This document shows positions 17,574-25,209 of a stretch of DNA of 64,000 nucleotides, piece after piece; position 1 is the stretch's first letter; each line of letters opens with the position of its first letter. The stretch is taken from assembly GCA_023426435.1 (NCBI GenBank), contig JAFAAS010000119.1, positions 1 to 64,000 of the forward strand, in the 5' to 3' direction. The translations under genes were made by a program, and so were the position numbers. The notes beneath the pieces are model-generated. The model did not search any database. It saw only the letters and a list, made by a program, of their open reading frames with translations, and was not told the origin of the DNA. The stretch comes from Verrucomicrobiota bacterium. Its GTDB lineage: Bacteria; Verrucomicrobiota; Verrucomicrobiia; Opitutales; Opitutaceae.

Positions 17574-18848
17574 TTACGCGCGGACGACGGGGCGGAGCAC
17601 AGAGCGCATCCACTCGCGGCGGGGCATCGACATGATATCAGCGGGTGCGCGGCCGAGGCCGAGAAGCGCGCCCATCGTGCGCATGGGCGAATCGATGTGC
17701 GTGAAGAACTTTTTGTATCCGGCGCACAAGTAATTCAGGCCGGGCTCGCCGTGAGGCGTTTGGAGAAAGCGGTGTTTGGGGCATTCGCCGTGGCAGGCGA
17801 AACGAACGGGACATTCGCGGCAGTAGCGGGGAAGCGTGGCGGACTTGGCCCGGCCGAACGCGTCTTGTTGCGGAGAGTCGACTAGGCTCGCGAGCGATGA
17901 GTTGAGCAGGTTGCCGAGCTGGTAGCGCGGATACACGTAGTGGTCGCAGCTATACACGTCGCCGTTGTGTTCGACCGCGAGGGCGCGGCCGCAGTTTTCG
18001 GAGAAGACGCAGACGCCGGCGGGCTCGCCGACCCAGTTCGCGAGCGCGGCGTCGAATTGCTGCACGAAAACTTTGCCGACGTCGCGCTGCACCCACTCGT
18101 CGAAGATCGTGGTGAGGAATTTGCCGAAGTCCGCCGGGCGCACGCTCCAATCGGTCACCTGCGCGTCGAGCGCGGCGGAGTCCTCGTGGTCGGGCGGGGG
18201 AGCGAGCCAGAGGCCGTTGGCTTCGGCGGCGGCGGCGGACGCGTTGCGTTCGACGATGGGGATGAACTGCAGGTAGCCGGATCCGACGGAGCGGAGGAAG
18301 CGATAGACCTCGAGCGGCTGCGTGGAGTTTTTGCGGTGGACGGTCGTGAGCGTGTTGAATTCGACGCCGTGTTTTTTCAGCACCGCGAGGCCGGCCATGA
18401 CCTGGTCGAACGTGGGCTTCTTGCCTTTGTCGACGCGGTAGGCGTCGTGCAGATGCGCCGGGCCGTCGATACTGAGGCCGACGAGGAATTTGTTTTTTGC
18501 GAGAAACTCGCCCCATTCGTCGTCGAGGAGAGTGCCGTTGGTTTGGAGCGCGTTTTCGATGGTGCGGCCGGCGGCGTAGCGTTGTTGCAGCTCGATCACG
18601 CGGCGGAAAAAATCCACGCCCGCGATGGTCGGCTCGCCGCCCTGCCAGGCGAAATGAACGACGGAGCCCGGTTGCGCGGCGATGTAGTCGCGGATGTAGG
18701 CTTCGAGCACTTCCGGTTTCATGCGGAAGCTGCTTTCGCCGGCGTAGAGGTGCTCCTTCTCGAGGTAGAAGCAGTAGGTGCAATCGAGATTACACTTCGA
18801 CCCCATGGGTTTGGTCATGAGGTGAAACGGTGCGCGGGCGGTCGTCAC
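17574..18848 (-). CDS. anaerobic sulfatase-maturing enzyme (radical SAM, formylglycine-generating)
   Basis: This 424-residue radical SAM protein has C19-x3-C23-x2-C26 (CNLDCTYC), the GGEP motif (WQGGEPT) and a SPASM-type C-terminus. The latter carries a GDVYSCDHYVYP segment and the cysteine cluster RYCRECPVRFACHGECPKHR that hold two more 4Fe-4S clusters. This is the anSME family, which oxidises the active-site Cys or Ser of sulfatases to formylglycine without oxygen. All five sulfatases in this window have Cys at that position, so they are plausible clients. The gene follows the SulP transporter in the same direction, 33 bp downstream. A decayed copy of part of this gene is found near 45.9 kb. 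Confidence 0.93.
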   Translation of the reverse strand: MTTARAPFHLMTKPMGSKCNLDCTYCFYLEKEHLYAGESSFRMKPEVLEAYIRDYIAAQPGSVVHFAWQGGEPTIAGVDFFRRVIELQQRYAAGRTIENALQTNGTLLDDEWGEFLAKNKFLVGLSIDGPAHLHDAYRVDKGKKPTFDQVMAGLAVLKKHGVEFNTLTTVHRKNSTQPLEVYRFLRSVGSGYLQFIPIVERNASAAAAEANGLWLAPPPDHEDSAALDAQVTDWSVRPADFGKFLTTIFDEWVQRDVGKVFVQQFDAALANWVGEPAGVCVFSENCGRALAVEHNGDVYSCDHYVYPRYQLGNLLNSSLASLVDSPQQDAFGRAKSATLPRYCRECPVRFACHGECPKHRFLQTPHGEPGLNYLCAGYKKFFTHIDSPMRTMGALLGLGRAPADIMSMPRREWMRSVLRPVVRA

Positions 18849-18881
18849 GGTGGAGAAATGCGGACCAGATCTCAGCGGAAG

Positions 18882-20783
18882 TCAGGCAGAACGCGAGAGT
18901 GTCGTCGAAGTTTCGTCGGTCGTGGGATGCAGGATGCGCAAGGTGGCGGGTGCGCCGATGAGAACCCGGGCTCGTTGCAGCGCGCGTTTGGTGGCGAGCG
19001 TGGGATTGTTCTCCGCGGGGAAGACGCTGTCGGGTCCGAGCTGATGCAAGAGTCCGCTGCGTTCGAGGACGCCGCGGACGTCGGGCTGGACTCCGGAAAT
19101 CAGCAAGTGTCGGTGCTGTGAGCGCAGGTAGTCGTGGAGTTGTCCGATGGCCAAGACGGTGGTCGCGTCGAGATGACGGGCGTTTTTCAGACGCAGGATG
19201 AACACGTGGATGTTGGGATCCTCGGCGAGTTTACGGATGGTGTCCTGAAAGAGATCGCTGGCACCGAAGAACAAGTCGCCCTCGACGTGGATGATCGAGA
19301 TTTGCGGATGGTTGCGCTCGGTGGCCTCGTCGATGTGCGCGAGTTGTCCGTCAGGCGTGAAGGCGGTTTCGGTGAGCGATGGCGTGCTGGCTTTTTTGAG
19401 GAAGAGGACCAGCGACAGGCCGATGCCGGTGAAGATGGCGGTGTCGAGTTGGAGGAAAAGCGCCGCGATGAGGGTTGTCCAAAAGACCACGGCGTCCGCG
19501 GGCGTGGCGCGCCGCATGACGTGGATTTGCGCGGGTTGGATGAGACGGGCGGCGATGACCACGAGGTAAGCGGCGATGGCGGCGATTGGAACGTATCCGA
19601 TCAGAGGGGACAGAACGAGGACCAGTGCGAGAACCAGGGTGCTGCCGAGGATGACGGCGAGTTGGGTGTGTCCGCCGGATTGTTGCACGGCGGAACTGCG
19701 CAGAAACGAGGCCGATCCCGGCATGGCGCCGCAGCCGGCGCCGATCAAATTACCGAGGCCCATTCCGAGCAGTTCCTGGTTGGGATCGATGTGCTGGCCG
19801 GAGCGGGTGGCGAGCGATTTGGCGATCGTAATGGATTCGAGGATACCGAGAATGGCCGCGGCCACGGCGATGCTCGTGATTTGAGGGAGGAGGGCCAAAC
19901 CCTCGGCGTTGAGAGGAAATCCGGTGAAGAACGGCATGCCGCCCGAGATGGCGCCGAGATCGCGCACGAGCCTGACGCCGTGCGCATCGAGTTGAAAAAC
20001 GTAGGCCGCGCCGGCACCGAGCACGAGGATTGGGAGGCCGTCCGGCCAATGAGGACGCTTCCTTCGGAGCCACAGAATCGCGAGCAGCGAGCCGAGGCCG
20101 AGCAGCGCGGTTGCCGGATTGAAATGAAACGTGATCACGCTCGCGAGCAGATGTTTCACCGTGCCGGGCAGGCTGACGTCGTCTGCGCGCGCGATGCCGA
20201 AAAGGTTTCCGAGCTGTCCGGATGCGATGAGGATGCCGGCGGCGGTGGTATAGCCTACGATCACCGCGCGCGAAACGAACTGCGTGAGTTTTCCGAGATC
20301 GGCGAGACTCGCGACGATCTGGGTGACGCCCATGATGAAACCGATCAGCAGCACTTTTTGAAGCGGCTCGAGCGGCACGGTGGTAGAGAGCGCGAGTGCG
20401 CCGGCGAGGATGAGGCTGATGGTGTTGGTCGGTCCGAATACGAGGTGGCGGGAGGAACAATAGAGGGAGCAGATCACGGTGCCGACGACCGTGGAGGCGA
20501 TCACGGCGGGCACGGGGATGCCGATGAGCAGGGAAAACGCGATCGCTTGCGGGATGCTGATCGCGGCGACGGTGAGCGCGGCGAGGATGTCGCCGTGCAG
20601 CCACGCTCGCTGGTAATGCCGAAGGCTTCGGAGCAGAGGCGGGATGACGTTGCCCCAGATGCGTTCGCGGGCGCCATGGAAGCGTCGCTCGGCCAGCTCG
20701 GTGAGGTCGTTGAGTTCCTGCGGCGAATGTTGGCGAACCTCCGAATGGAGTTTCTTCAAGCCAGATTCGAGTTTGGAAATCAT
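18882..20783 (-). CDS. SulP-family sulfate/anion transporter with STAS domain
   Basis: This 633-residue protein has an amphipathic N-terminal stretch of about 65 residues. A SulP membrane domain follows (ISIPQAIAFSLLIGIPVPAV, LVFGPTNTISLILAG, IGAGCGAMPGSASFLRSSAV). The cytoplasmic STAS domain covers about residues 500-610 (ISIIHVEGDLFFGASD, VFILRLKNARHLDATTVLAIGQL). SulP proteins move sulfate, bicarbonate or dicarboxylates. The gene sits between the sulfatase maturase and a symporter-sulfatase pair, so movement of sulfate set free by sulfatases is a good inference. The direction of transport is unknown. The start at 20783 is the first ATG and is followed by the expected charged N-terminus. 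Confidence 0.9.
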   Translation of the reverse strand: MISKLESGLKKLHSEVRQHSPQELNDLTELAERRFHGARERIWGNVIPPLLRSLRHYQRAWLHGDILAALTVAAISIPQAIAFSLLIGIPVPAVIASTVVGTVICSLYCSSRHLVFGPTNTISLILAGALALSTTVPLEPLQKVLLIGFIMGVTQIVASLADLGKLTQFVSRAVIVGYTTAAGILIASGQLGNLFGIARADDVSLPGTVKHLLASVITFHFNPATALLGLGSLLAILWLRRKRPHWPDGLPILVLGAGAAYVFQLDAHGVRLVRDLGAISGGMPFFTGFPLNAEGLALLPQITSIAVAAAILGILESITIAKSLATRSGQHIDPNQELLGMGLGNLIGAGCGAMPGSASFLRSSAVQQSGGHTQLAVILGSTLVLALVLVLSPLIGYVPIAAIAAYLVVIAARLIQPAQIHVMRRATPADAVVFWTTLIAALFLQLDTAIFTGIGLSLVLFLKKASTPSLTETAFTPDGQLAHIDEATERNHPQISIIHVEGDLFFGASDLFQDTIRKLAEDPNIHVFILRLKNARHLDATTVLAIGQLHDYLRSQHRHLLISGVQPDVRGVLERSGLLHQLGPDSVFPAENNPTLATKRALQRARVLIGAPATLRILHPTTDETSTTLSRSA

Positions 20784-20881
20784 CTGAAAAATCCGGAGAA
20801 CGCGCCGCGCGGCCCGAGCCTCGGAAGCTTCGAACGGGCCTGCGTTCGGTCAGCGGTTTCGGGGACGGCGGTTTTGTCGCT

Positions 20882-22495
20882 TCAGCGCGCGGCGAGACCC
20901 CAGGGTGAAAAGGCGAAAACGATGACGAGCCACGTCAGCGCAACGGCGCCGAGGAAGAAACGGTAGCGCCGCTGTTCGGCGGGCGTCATCGTCGGCTGCT
21001 CGCAGCGTGCGACGACGTTCGAGGCGGCGGGGTTTGCGGAACCGCGACTGACGAGGAGCATCACCGCGGTGCACACGAGGGTGATGACGAAGCCGATGTT
21101 GAGCGCGTTGCGGAAGTAGGCGGGGAGCTGGGCGACGACTGCGGGGGAATCGAGCGCGATGAAGGCCGCCATGCCCAGCACCGTGCCGACGGCGAGAGTC
21201 GCGATGGCGCCGCGGTTGTCGGCCCGTTGGGAAAAAATTCCGAACACGACGCAGACAAAAACCGGCGGCGCGAGGAGCGACCAGAGTTTGACCAGGTAAG
21301 CGAAAAGACCGGCGTAACGTGAAATCAAAGGCGCGGCGGCGGCGCACGAAATCAAGATGATGACCATCAGCACGCGGCCGAGGCGGACCTGTCCGCGCTC
21401 GCTCAGACGAGGGACGATTTTGAGCGCGAAGTCGTAGGTCAGCATCGAGGACGAAGCAGCGAGGCCGGCGGCCATGGTGCCGAGGATCGCGGCGAGCAAG
21501 CCGGCCAGCACGAGACCGACGAGACCGGTTGGCACGAAGCGGGTGACCATTTCCGCGTAAGCTTGATCGGGATGCGCGAGATTCGGCAGCAGCTGGGCGG
21601 CGATCACGCCCGGCGCGGCGATGATGAAGAGCGCGACGATCTTCAGAAGTGCGGCGAAAACGGCGCCCATCTTGGAATGGTAAACGTTGCGCGCGGCCAG
21701 CGTGCGCTGCACGTAGTCGTGATCGGTGCAGTGCCCGTGCACGCCAAGGATCACGGCGCCGGTTAAAAGGGGAAGCCAGCCGAAGGCATGCGTCCACGGT
21801 TGCACGACCGACCACATGCTCTCGCCGGACGCGCTGCGCATGGGGAGCAACGCCTCGAAGCCGCCCGCGTGGTGGAGGGCGGCGAACAGCGTCACGGTTC
21901 CGCCGAGCAGGAGCACCGTGACTTGAAAAACGTCGATCCACATCACCGAGCGCAGGCCGCCGAAAACCGCGCAGATGGCGGCGCCGATGGCGATGACGCC
22001 AATGGCGAGGAGAAATTCTCCGGTGCCCGTCCATCCGAGCAGCGTCGTGAGCACGGTGGCGCCGGCGTAGAGAGCCGCGGTGAGATTGGCGGCGAGGATC
22101 ATCACGACATTGATCCCGGCAACAAACAGACGCGTGGCGCTGCCGTAACGACGCTCGAAAAATTCGGGCGCGGTCGTGAGTTTCAGGCCGAGGTAAACAT
22201 CGATGAAGAAGACCGCGAGCAACACGAAGCAGCCGGCGCCGACGAGTTGAAACGCGCCGGCGACCAAACCGAGCGAGTAGGCGAGGCCGGCCTGGCCGAC
22301 GAACTGCTGGCTCGAGATGTTGGCGGAAAACAAGGACGCGCCGACGACGGGCCAGCTGGCGCTGCGGCCGGCGAGAAAAAAGCCTTCGCCGGTTTCGACT
22401 TTGCGGCGGGAGAGCCACGCGCCCAGCGCGACGGTGAAAACGAAGTATCCGAGCACGATGCTCAGATCGAGCGAGCTGATCCGAGCTTCGATCAT
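20882..22495 (-). CDS. sodium:solute symporter (SSS family)
   Basis: This 537-residue membrane protein starts at the ATG at 22493-22495, 10 bp after the stop of the upstream sulfatase gene. A longer start at 22567 overlaps that gene and adds no membrane sequence. The hallmark is FFLAGRSASWPVVGASLFSANISSQQFVGQAG, the classic SSS motif of SGLT-like sugar symporters, followed by LAYSLGLVAGAFQLVGAG. Roughly 13-14 helices are seen. It forms a two-gene operon with the signal-less sulfatase at 22506, which suggests import of a sulfated sugar that is then desulfated inside the cell. Confidence 0.9.
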   Translation of the reverse strand: MIEARISSLDLSIVLGYFVFTVALGAWLSRRKVETGEGFFLAGRSASWPVVGASLFSANISSQQFVGQAGLAYSLGLVAGAFQLVGAGCFVLLAVFFIDVYLGLKLTTAPEFFERRYGSATRLFVAGINVVMILAANLTAALYAGATVLTTLLGWTGTGEFLLAIGVIAIGAAICAVFGGLRSVMWIDVFQVTVLLLGGTVTLFAALHHAGGFEALLPMRSASGESMWSVVQPWTHAFGWLPLLTGAVILGVHGHCTDHDYVQRTLAARNVYHSKMGAVFAALLKIVALFIIAAPGVIAAQLLPNLAHPDQAYAEMVTRFVPTGLVGLVLAGLLAAILGTMAAGLAASSSMLTYDFALKIVPRLSERGQVRLGRVLMVIILISCAAAAPLISRYAGLFAYLVKLWSLLAPPVFVCVVFGIFSQRADNRGAIATLAVGTVLGMAAFIALDSPAVVAQLPAYFRNALNIGFVITLVCTAVMLLVSRGSANPAASNVVARCEQPTMTPAEQRRYRFFLGAVALTWLVIVFAFSPWGLAAR

Positions 22496-22505
22496 TGCGG
22501 CAGAA

Positions 22506-23903
22506 TCATGGGGTGGCGGCGGTCGCGGAGAGATCGCCGAGGCGTGGCATCCAGCGATCGTCGACACGCGCCTGCCATTTGTCCAAACGCGAGAGAAGCC
22601 GGTCGATGATCGAGCGGTGCTCCACGCGCGCGGCGAGGTCGTTCAATTCGTCGGGATCCTCCTGGAGATCGAACAGCTGGAGGCGTTCCGCGCCGTTGAC
22701 GCGGTAGCGGATGAGTTTCCAGCGGCCATCGTTCACCATGCGCTGGCAATCCTTATACAAGGCGAAGATCTCGTTCCGCGGGTCGGCGGCGGGGTCGAGA
22801 GGGAGCGGCATGCTTTCGGACGACGGACTGCGGCGCAGGCCGGCGAGGTGGAGGAGTGTCGCAAACAAGTCCATCGAGTAAACCATCGACCCATCGCGGC
22901 GCCCCGGGGCCACGCCGGGGCCGGCGAGCAACAACGGCACGCGCACGCTGTGTTCGTAGAGGTTTTGTTTTCCGAGCAGCCCGTGGCTGCCGAGCGCCAG
23001 GCCGTGATCGGAGACGTAAACGACGAGTGTGTTTTCCTCCAGGCCGTTGTGTCGCAGCGCGTCGAATACGCGGCCGAGTTGGGCGTCGTGATGACTGATC
23101 ATGCCGTAATAGGCGGCAAGGTGGGAACGCAGGACGTCGGGGTTGAGCGGCTTGCGGGCGAGCTCTTCGTCGCGGATCGAAATCTCTCCATTATCGAAAG
23201 AATGATCGGGCAGGAAGTTCGGCGGGAGCGGTGTATCCGCGGGCGAATACATCTGGGCGAACTCCGCCGGCGGTGTGCGCGGATCGTGCGGCGAGGTGAG
23301 AGACAGATAAAGGAAGAAAGGTTCGGCGGTCTGGCGGCGGTGGAGAAAGTCGACGGCGGCATCGCAGAACAGCTCGGTGGAGAAGCCGTTTTCGAAATAC
23401 GGCGCGCCGGAGTAGTCGCCGTTCGCGGCGTGATCGCGCAACGGAACGCGGGTGTGTTCGGACATGCCGCCGAGAAAGATGCGACGACCGCCGGAGAACG
23501 AGCGCTGGAGCGCGGCGGTGTCGTTGTGCCATTTGCCGGTGATGAAGGTTTCGTAACCGGCGCGCCGGAAGAGCTCGGGCAAGGTGGGCAGATGCTCGGG
23601 GAGCGAGACGGTGCAGGACGGACTGCTCGAGGCGACGCGAGCGGCGTCGGCGGCGACCACGTTGCGTCCCGTCAGGAGCGACGCGCGCGCCGGCGAGCAG
23701 ACGGCCGCGATGAGTCCGCCCATTTGGTAGGCGCGGGTGAAGTGGGTGCCGCGCGCGGCGAGCGCGTCGAGATGCGGCGTGCGCACGGCAGGGTGTCCGG
23801 AGGCTCCGAGGGCGTCGTGACGATGATCGTCGGCGATGACAAAAACGACATTCGGAGAACGGCGGCCGCGAGCCGGCAACGGAGAGGAAGAGGAGTCTGC
23901 CAC
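22506..23903 (-). CDS. type I sulfatase without signal peptide
   Basis: This 465-residue sulfatase has the metal-binding IADDH (Asp 25 and 26), the maturation motif C69-S-P-A-R73 followed by ASLLTGR, then GKWHND and VVYVSDHGLALGSHG. The catalytic Cys must be converted to formylglycine. Unlike the other four sulfatases in this window it has no signal peptide: the N-terminus is MADSSSSPLPARGRRSPNVV. It is therefore predicted to be cytoplasmic. Upstream, 64 bp away, is the divergent gene for LacI regulator 2, with a shared operator at 23954. Downstream is a symporter. The family resembles iduronate-2-sulfatase and choline-sulfatase-like S1 enzymes, but the substrate is not predictable. Confidence 0.9.
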   Translation of the reverse strand: MADSSSSPLPARGRRSPNVVFVIADDHRHDALGASGHPAVRTPHLDALAARGTHFTRAYQMGGLIAAVCSPARASLLTGRNVVAADAARVASSSPSCTVSLPEHLPTLPELFRRAGYETFITGKWHNDTAALQRSFSGGRRIFLGGMSEHTRVPLRDHAANGDYSGAPYFENGFSTELFCDAAVDFLHRRQTAEPFFLYLSLTSPHDPRTPPAEFAQMYSPADTPLPPNFLPDHSFDNGEISIRDEELARKPLNPDVLRSHLAAYYGMISHHDAQLGRVFDALRHNGLEENTLVVYVSDHGLALGSHGLLGKQNLYEHSVRVPLLLAGPGVAPGRRDGSMVYSMDLFATLLHLAGLRRSPSSESMPLPLDPAADPRNEIFALYKDCQRMVNDGRWKLIRYRVNGAERLQLFDLQEDPDELNDLAARVEHRSIIDRLLSRLDKWQARVDDRWMPRLGDLSATAATP

Positions 23904-23953
23904 GAGAGTAAATTACGTTGACTCGCCGGTTGGCGGCCGGAAAGTCGCGCCCC

Positions 23954-23969
23954 ACTAAATCAATTAAGT
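23954..23969 (-). promoter_or_regulatory. candidate LacI-2 operator, overlapping the lacI-2 start codon
   Basis: On the minus strand this reads ACTTAATTGATTTAGT, an imperfect 16-bp palindrome (14 of 16 positions are paired as a dyad). It overlaps the GTG start codon of LacI regulator 2 (23968-23970) and lies 50 bp upstream of the divergent sulfatase-symporter operon. Related sites are at 25049, 31967, 32015, 38905 and 39056. Confidence 0.65.
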
Positions 23970-25038
23970 GAGCTGGCAAAAGCGCACCAATTTGAAGGAT
24001 ATCGCGGAGCGAGTGGGCGTCAGCATTGCGGCTGTGTCGCTCGCCTTGCGCAATCATCCGTCGATCTCGGCGGCGACGACCGAGCGGGTGAAGAAAGTGG
24101 CGAAGGAGCTCAATTACACGCCGGATCCGGGGTTGTCGGCGCTGGCGGCGCACCGCAGCCGGTTGCGGGTGCATCGTGATTTCGCGGTGATCGCGCTGGT
24201 GACGAACTGGAGCACGAAGGATGCGTGGACGAAACGCGCGAGCGCGAAGCAGGTGGTGGAAGGCGCGACCTTGCGGGCGCGTTCGCTCGGTTATTCGTTG
24301 CAGGTTTTTTGGGCGCGCGAGCAGGGCTATTCGCCGAAGAGATTCAGTGCGGTGCTGCGCAATCGCGGGATTCGCGGGATCATTTTGGCGCCGTTCGAGG
24401 ATCCCAACGACCGGCTCGATCTCGATTGGGATGACTTTGCGGCGGTGGCGATCGAGCGGCCGGTGAGGTATCCGCTGTTTCACCATGTGGTGCCGAATCA
24501 CTTCGCAGGCATTCTCCTCGCTTGGGAGCAACTGCGGGAGCGCGGCTACAATCGCATCGGCATCATCGTGCGGACGGATTTGTCGGAGCGGGCGCTGCAC
24601 CAGTGGGAGGCGGGGTATGCGTATTTGCAGTCGCGCACGCTGGAGGCGGATCGAGTATCGGCATTGGTATTACAGCCGGACGATCCGGTGGGGCAGATCC
24701 GGAGCTGGTTGCGGCGCGAGCGCCCCGAGGTGGTGATCAGCCGATCGGAAGGGTTTTTCGAGGCGGTGAAGGCGGAGGGGCTGCGCATTCCCCATGATAT
24801 CGGCTATGCGAGCCTGAACGTCGTGGACGATGTGCCCAACGCCAGCGGGATCCAACAGCATCGGGCCGAGATGGGGGAGTTCGCGGTGGAGATCCTGAAC
24901 AGTCTGCTCCAGAGCAATCAGCGCGGGTTCAATGCGGTCGCGCATGGCACGCACGTCGACGGCACGTGGCAGGAAGGGGGCACCGTTCGGCCGCTCAAAA
25001 CCGAGACGCGAAGCCCGAAGCGGACGCGCGGCCGATGA
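23968..25038 (+). CDS. LacI-family transcriptional regulator 2
   Basis: This 356-residue LacI-type regulator starts at GTG 23968. The DNA-binding domain reads NLKDIAERVGVSIAAVSLALRNHPSISAATTERVKKVAKELNYTPDP, split here into a helix-turn-helix and hinge helix, followed by a periplasmic-binding-protein-like domain. The start codon is embedded in a dyad (23954-23969) and a similar motif follows the gene at 25049. The regulator is thus flanked by its likely operators and should repress itself and its divergent sulfatase operon. The other motif copies occur before beta-helix, sulfatase, fucosidase and TonB genes to 39 kb, suggesting a local regulon. The inducer may be a fucose- or sulfate-containing saccharide, but this is a guess. 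Confidence 0.93.
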   Translation: MSWQKRTNLKDIAERVGVSIAAVSLALRNHPSISAATTERVKKVAKELNYTPDPGLSALAAHRSRLRVHRDFAVIALVTNWSTKDAWTKRASAKQVVEGATLRARSLGYSLQVFWAREQGYSPKRFSAVLRNRGIRGIILAPFEDPNDRLDLDWDDFAAVAIERPVRYPLFHHVVPNHFAGILLAWEQLRERGYNRIGIIVRTDLSERALHQWEAGYAYLQSRTLEADRVSALVLQPDDPVGQIRSWLRRERPEVVISRSEGFFEAVKAEGLRIPHDIGYASLNVVDDVPNASGIQQHRAEMGEFAVEILNSLLQSNQRGFNAVAHGTHVDGTWQEGGTVRPLKTETRSPKRTRGR

Positions 25039-25048
25039 CGCGGGAAAG

Positions 25049-25064
25049 CGTTAACTGATTTAGT
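25049..25064 (+). promoter_or_regulatory. candidate LacI-2 operator upstream of the beta-helix gene
   Basis: CGTTAACTGATTTAGT matches the 23954 site (minus-strand reading) at 13 of 16 positions, including the TGATTTAGT half. It lies between the stop of LacI regulator 2 and the start of the beta-helix gene at 25210. Confidence 0.6.
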
Positions 25065-25209
25065 AAGCTCGTCATTGCGGTGCGTTGTGCGTCCCGTAGC
25101 TCTGGCGGAAATCCCAAGCGGCTTGGGTTTTTCGTTTTCGGGGGGCATCAAGCTGCGAGCCGCGCCCCGGTTCGGAACCGTCGCATCGAATTTTTCTCCG
25201 CATCCCCTC

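Noticed and set aside
19134..20966. Long plus-strand ORF of 610 codons
   Set aside because: It lies opposite the well-supported SulP gene and has low-complexity acidic/basic composition with no motifs. It is an antisense shadow typical of GC-rich DNA.
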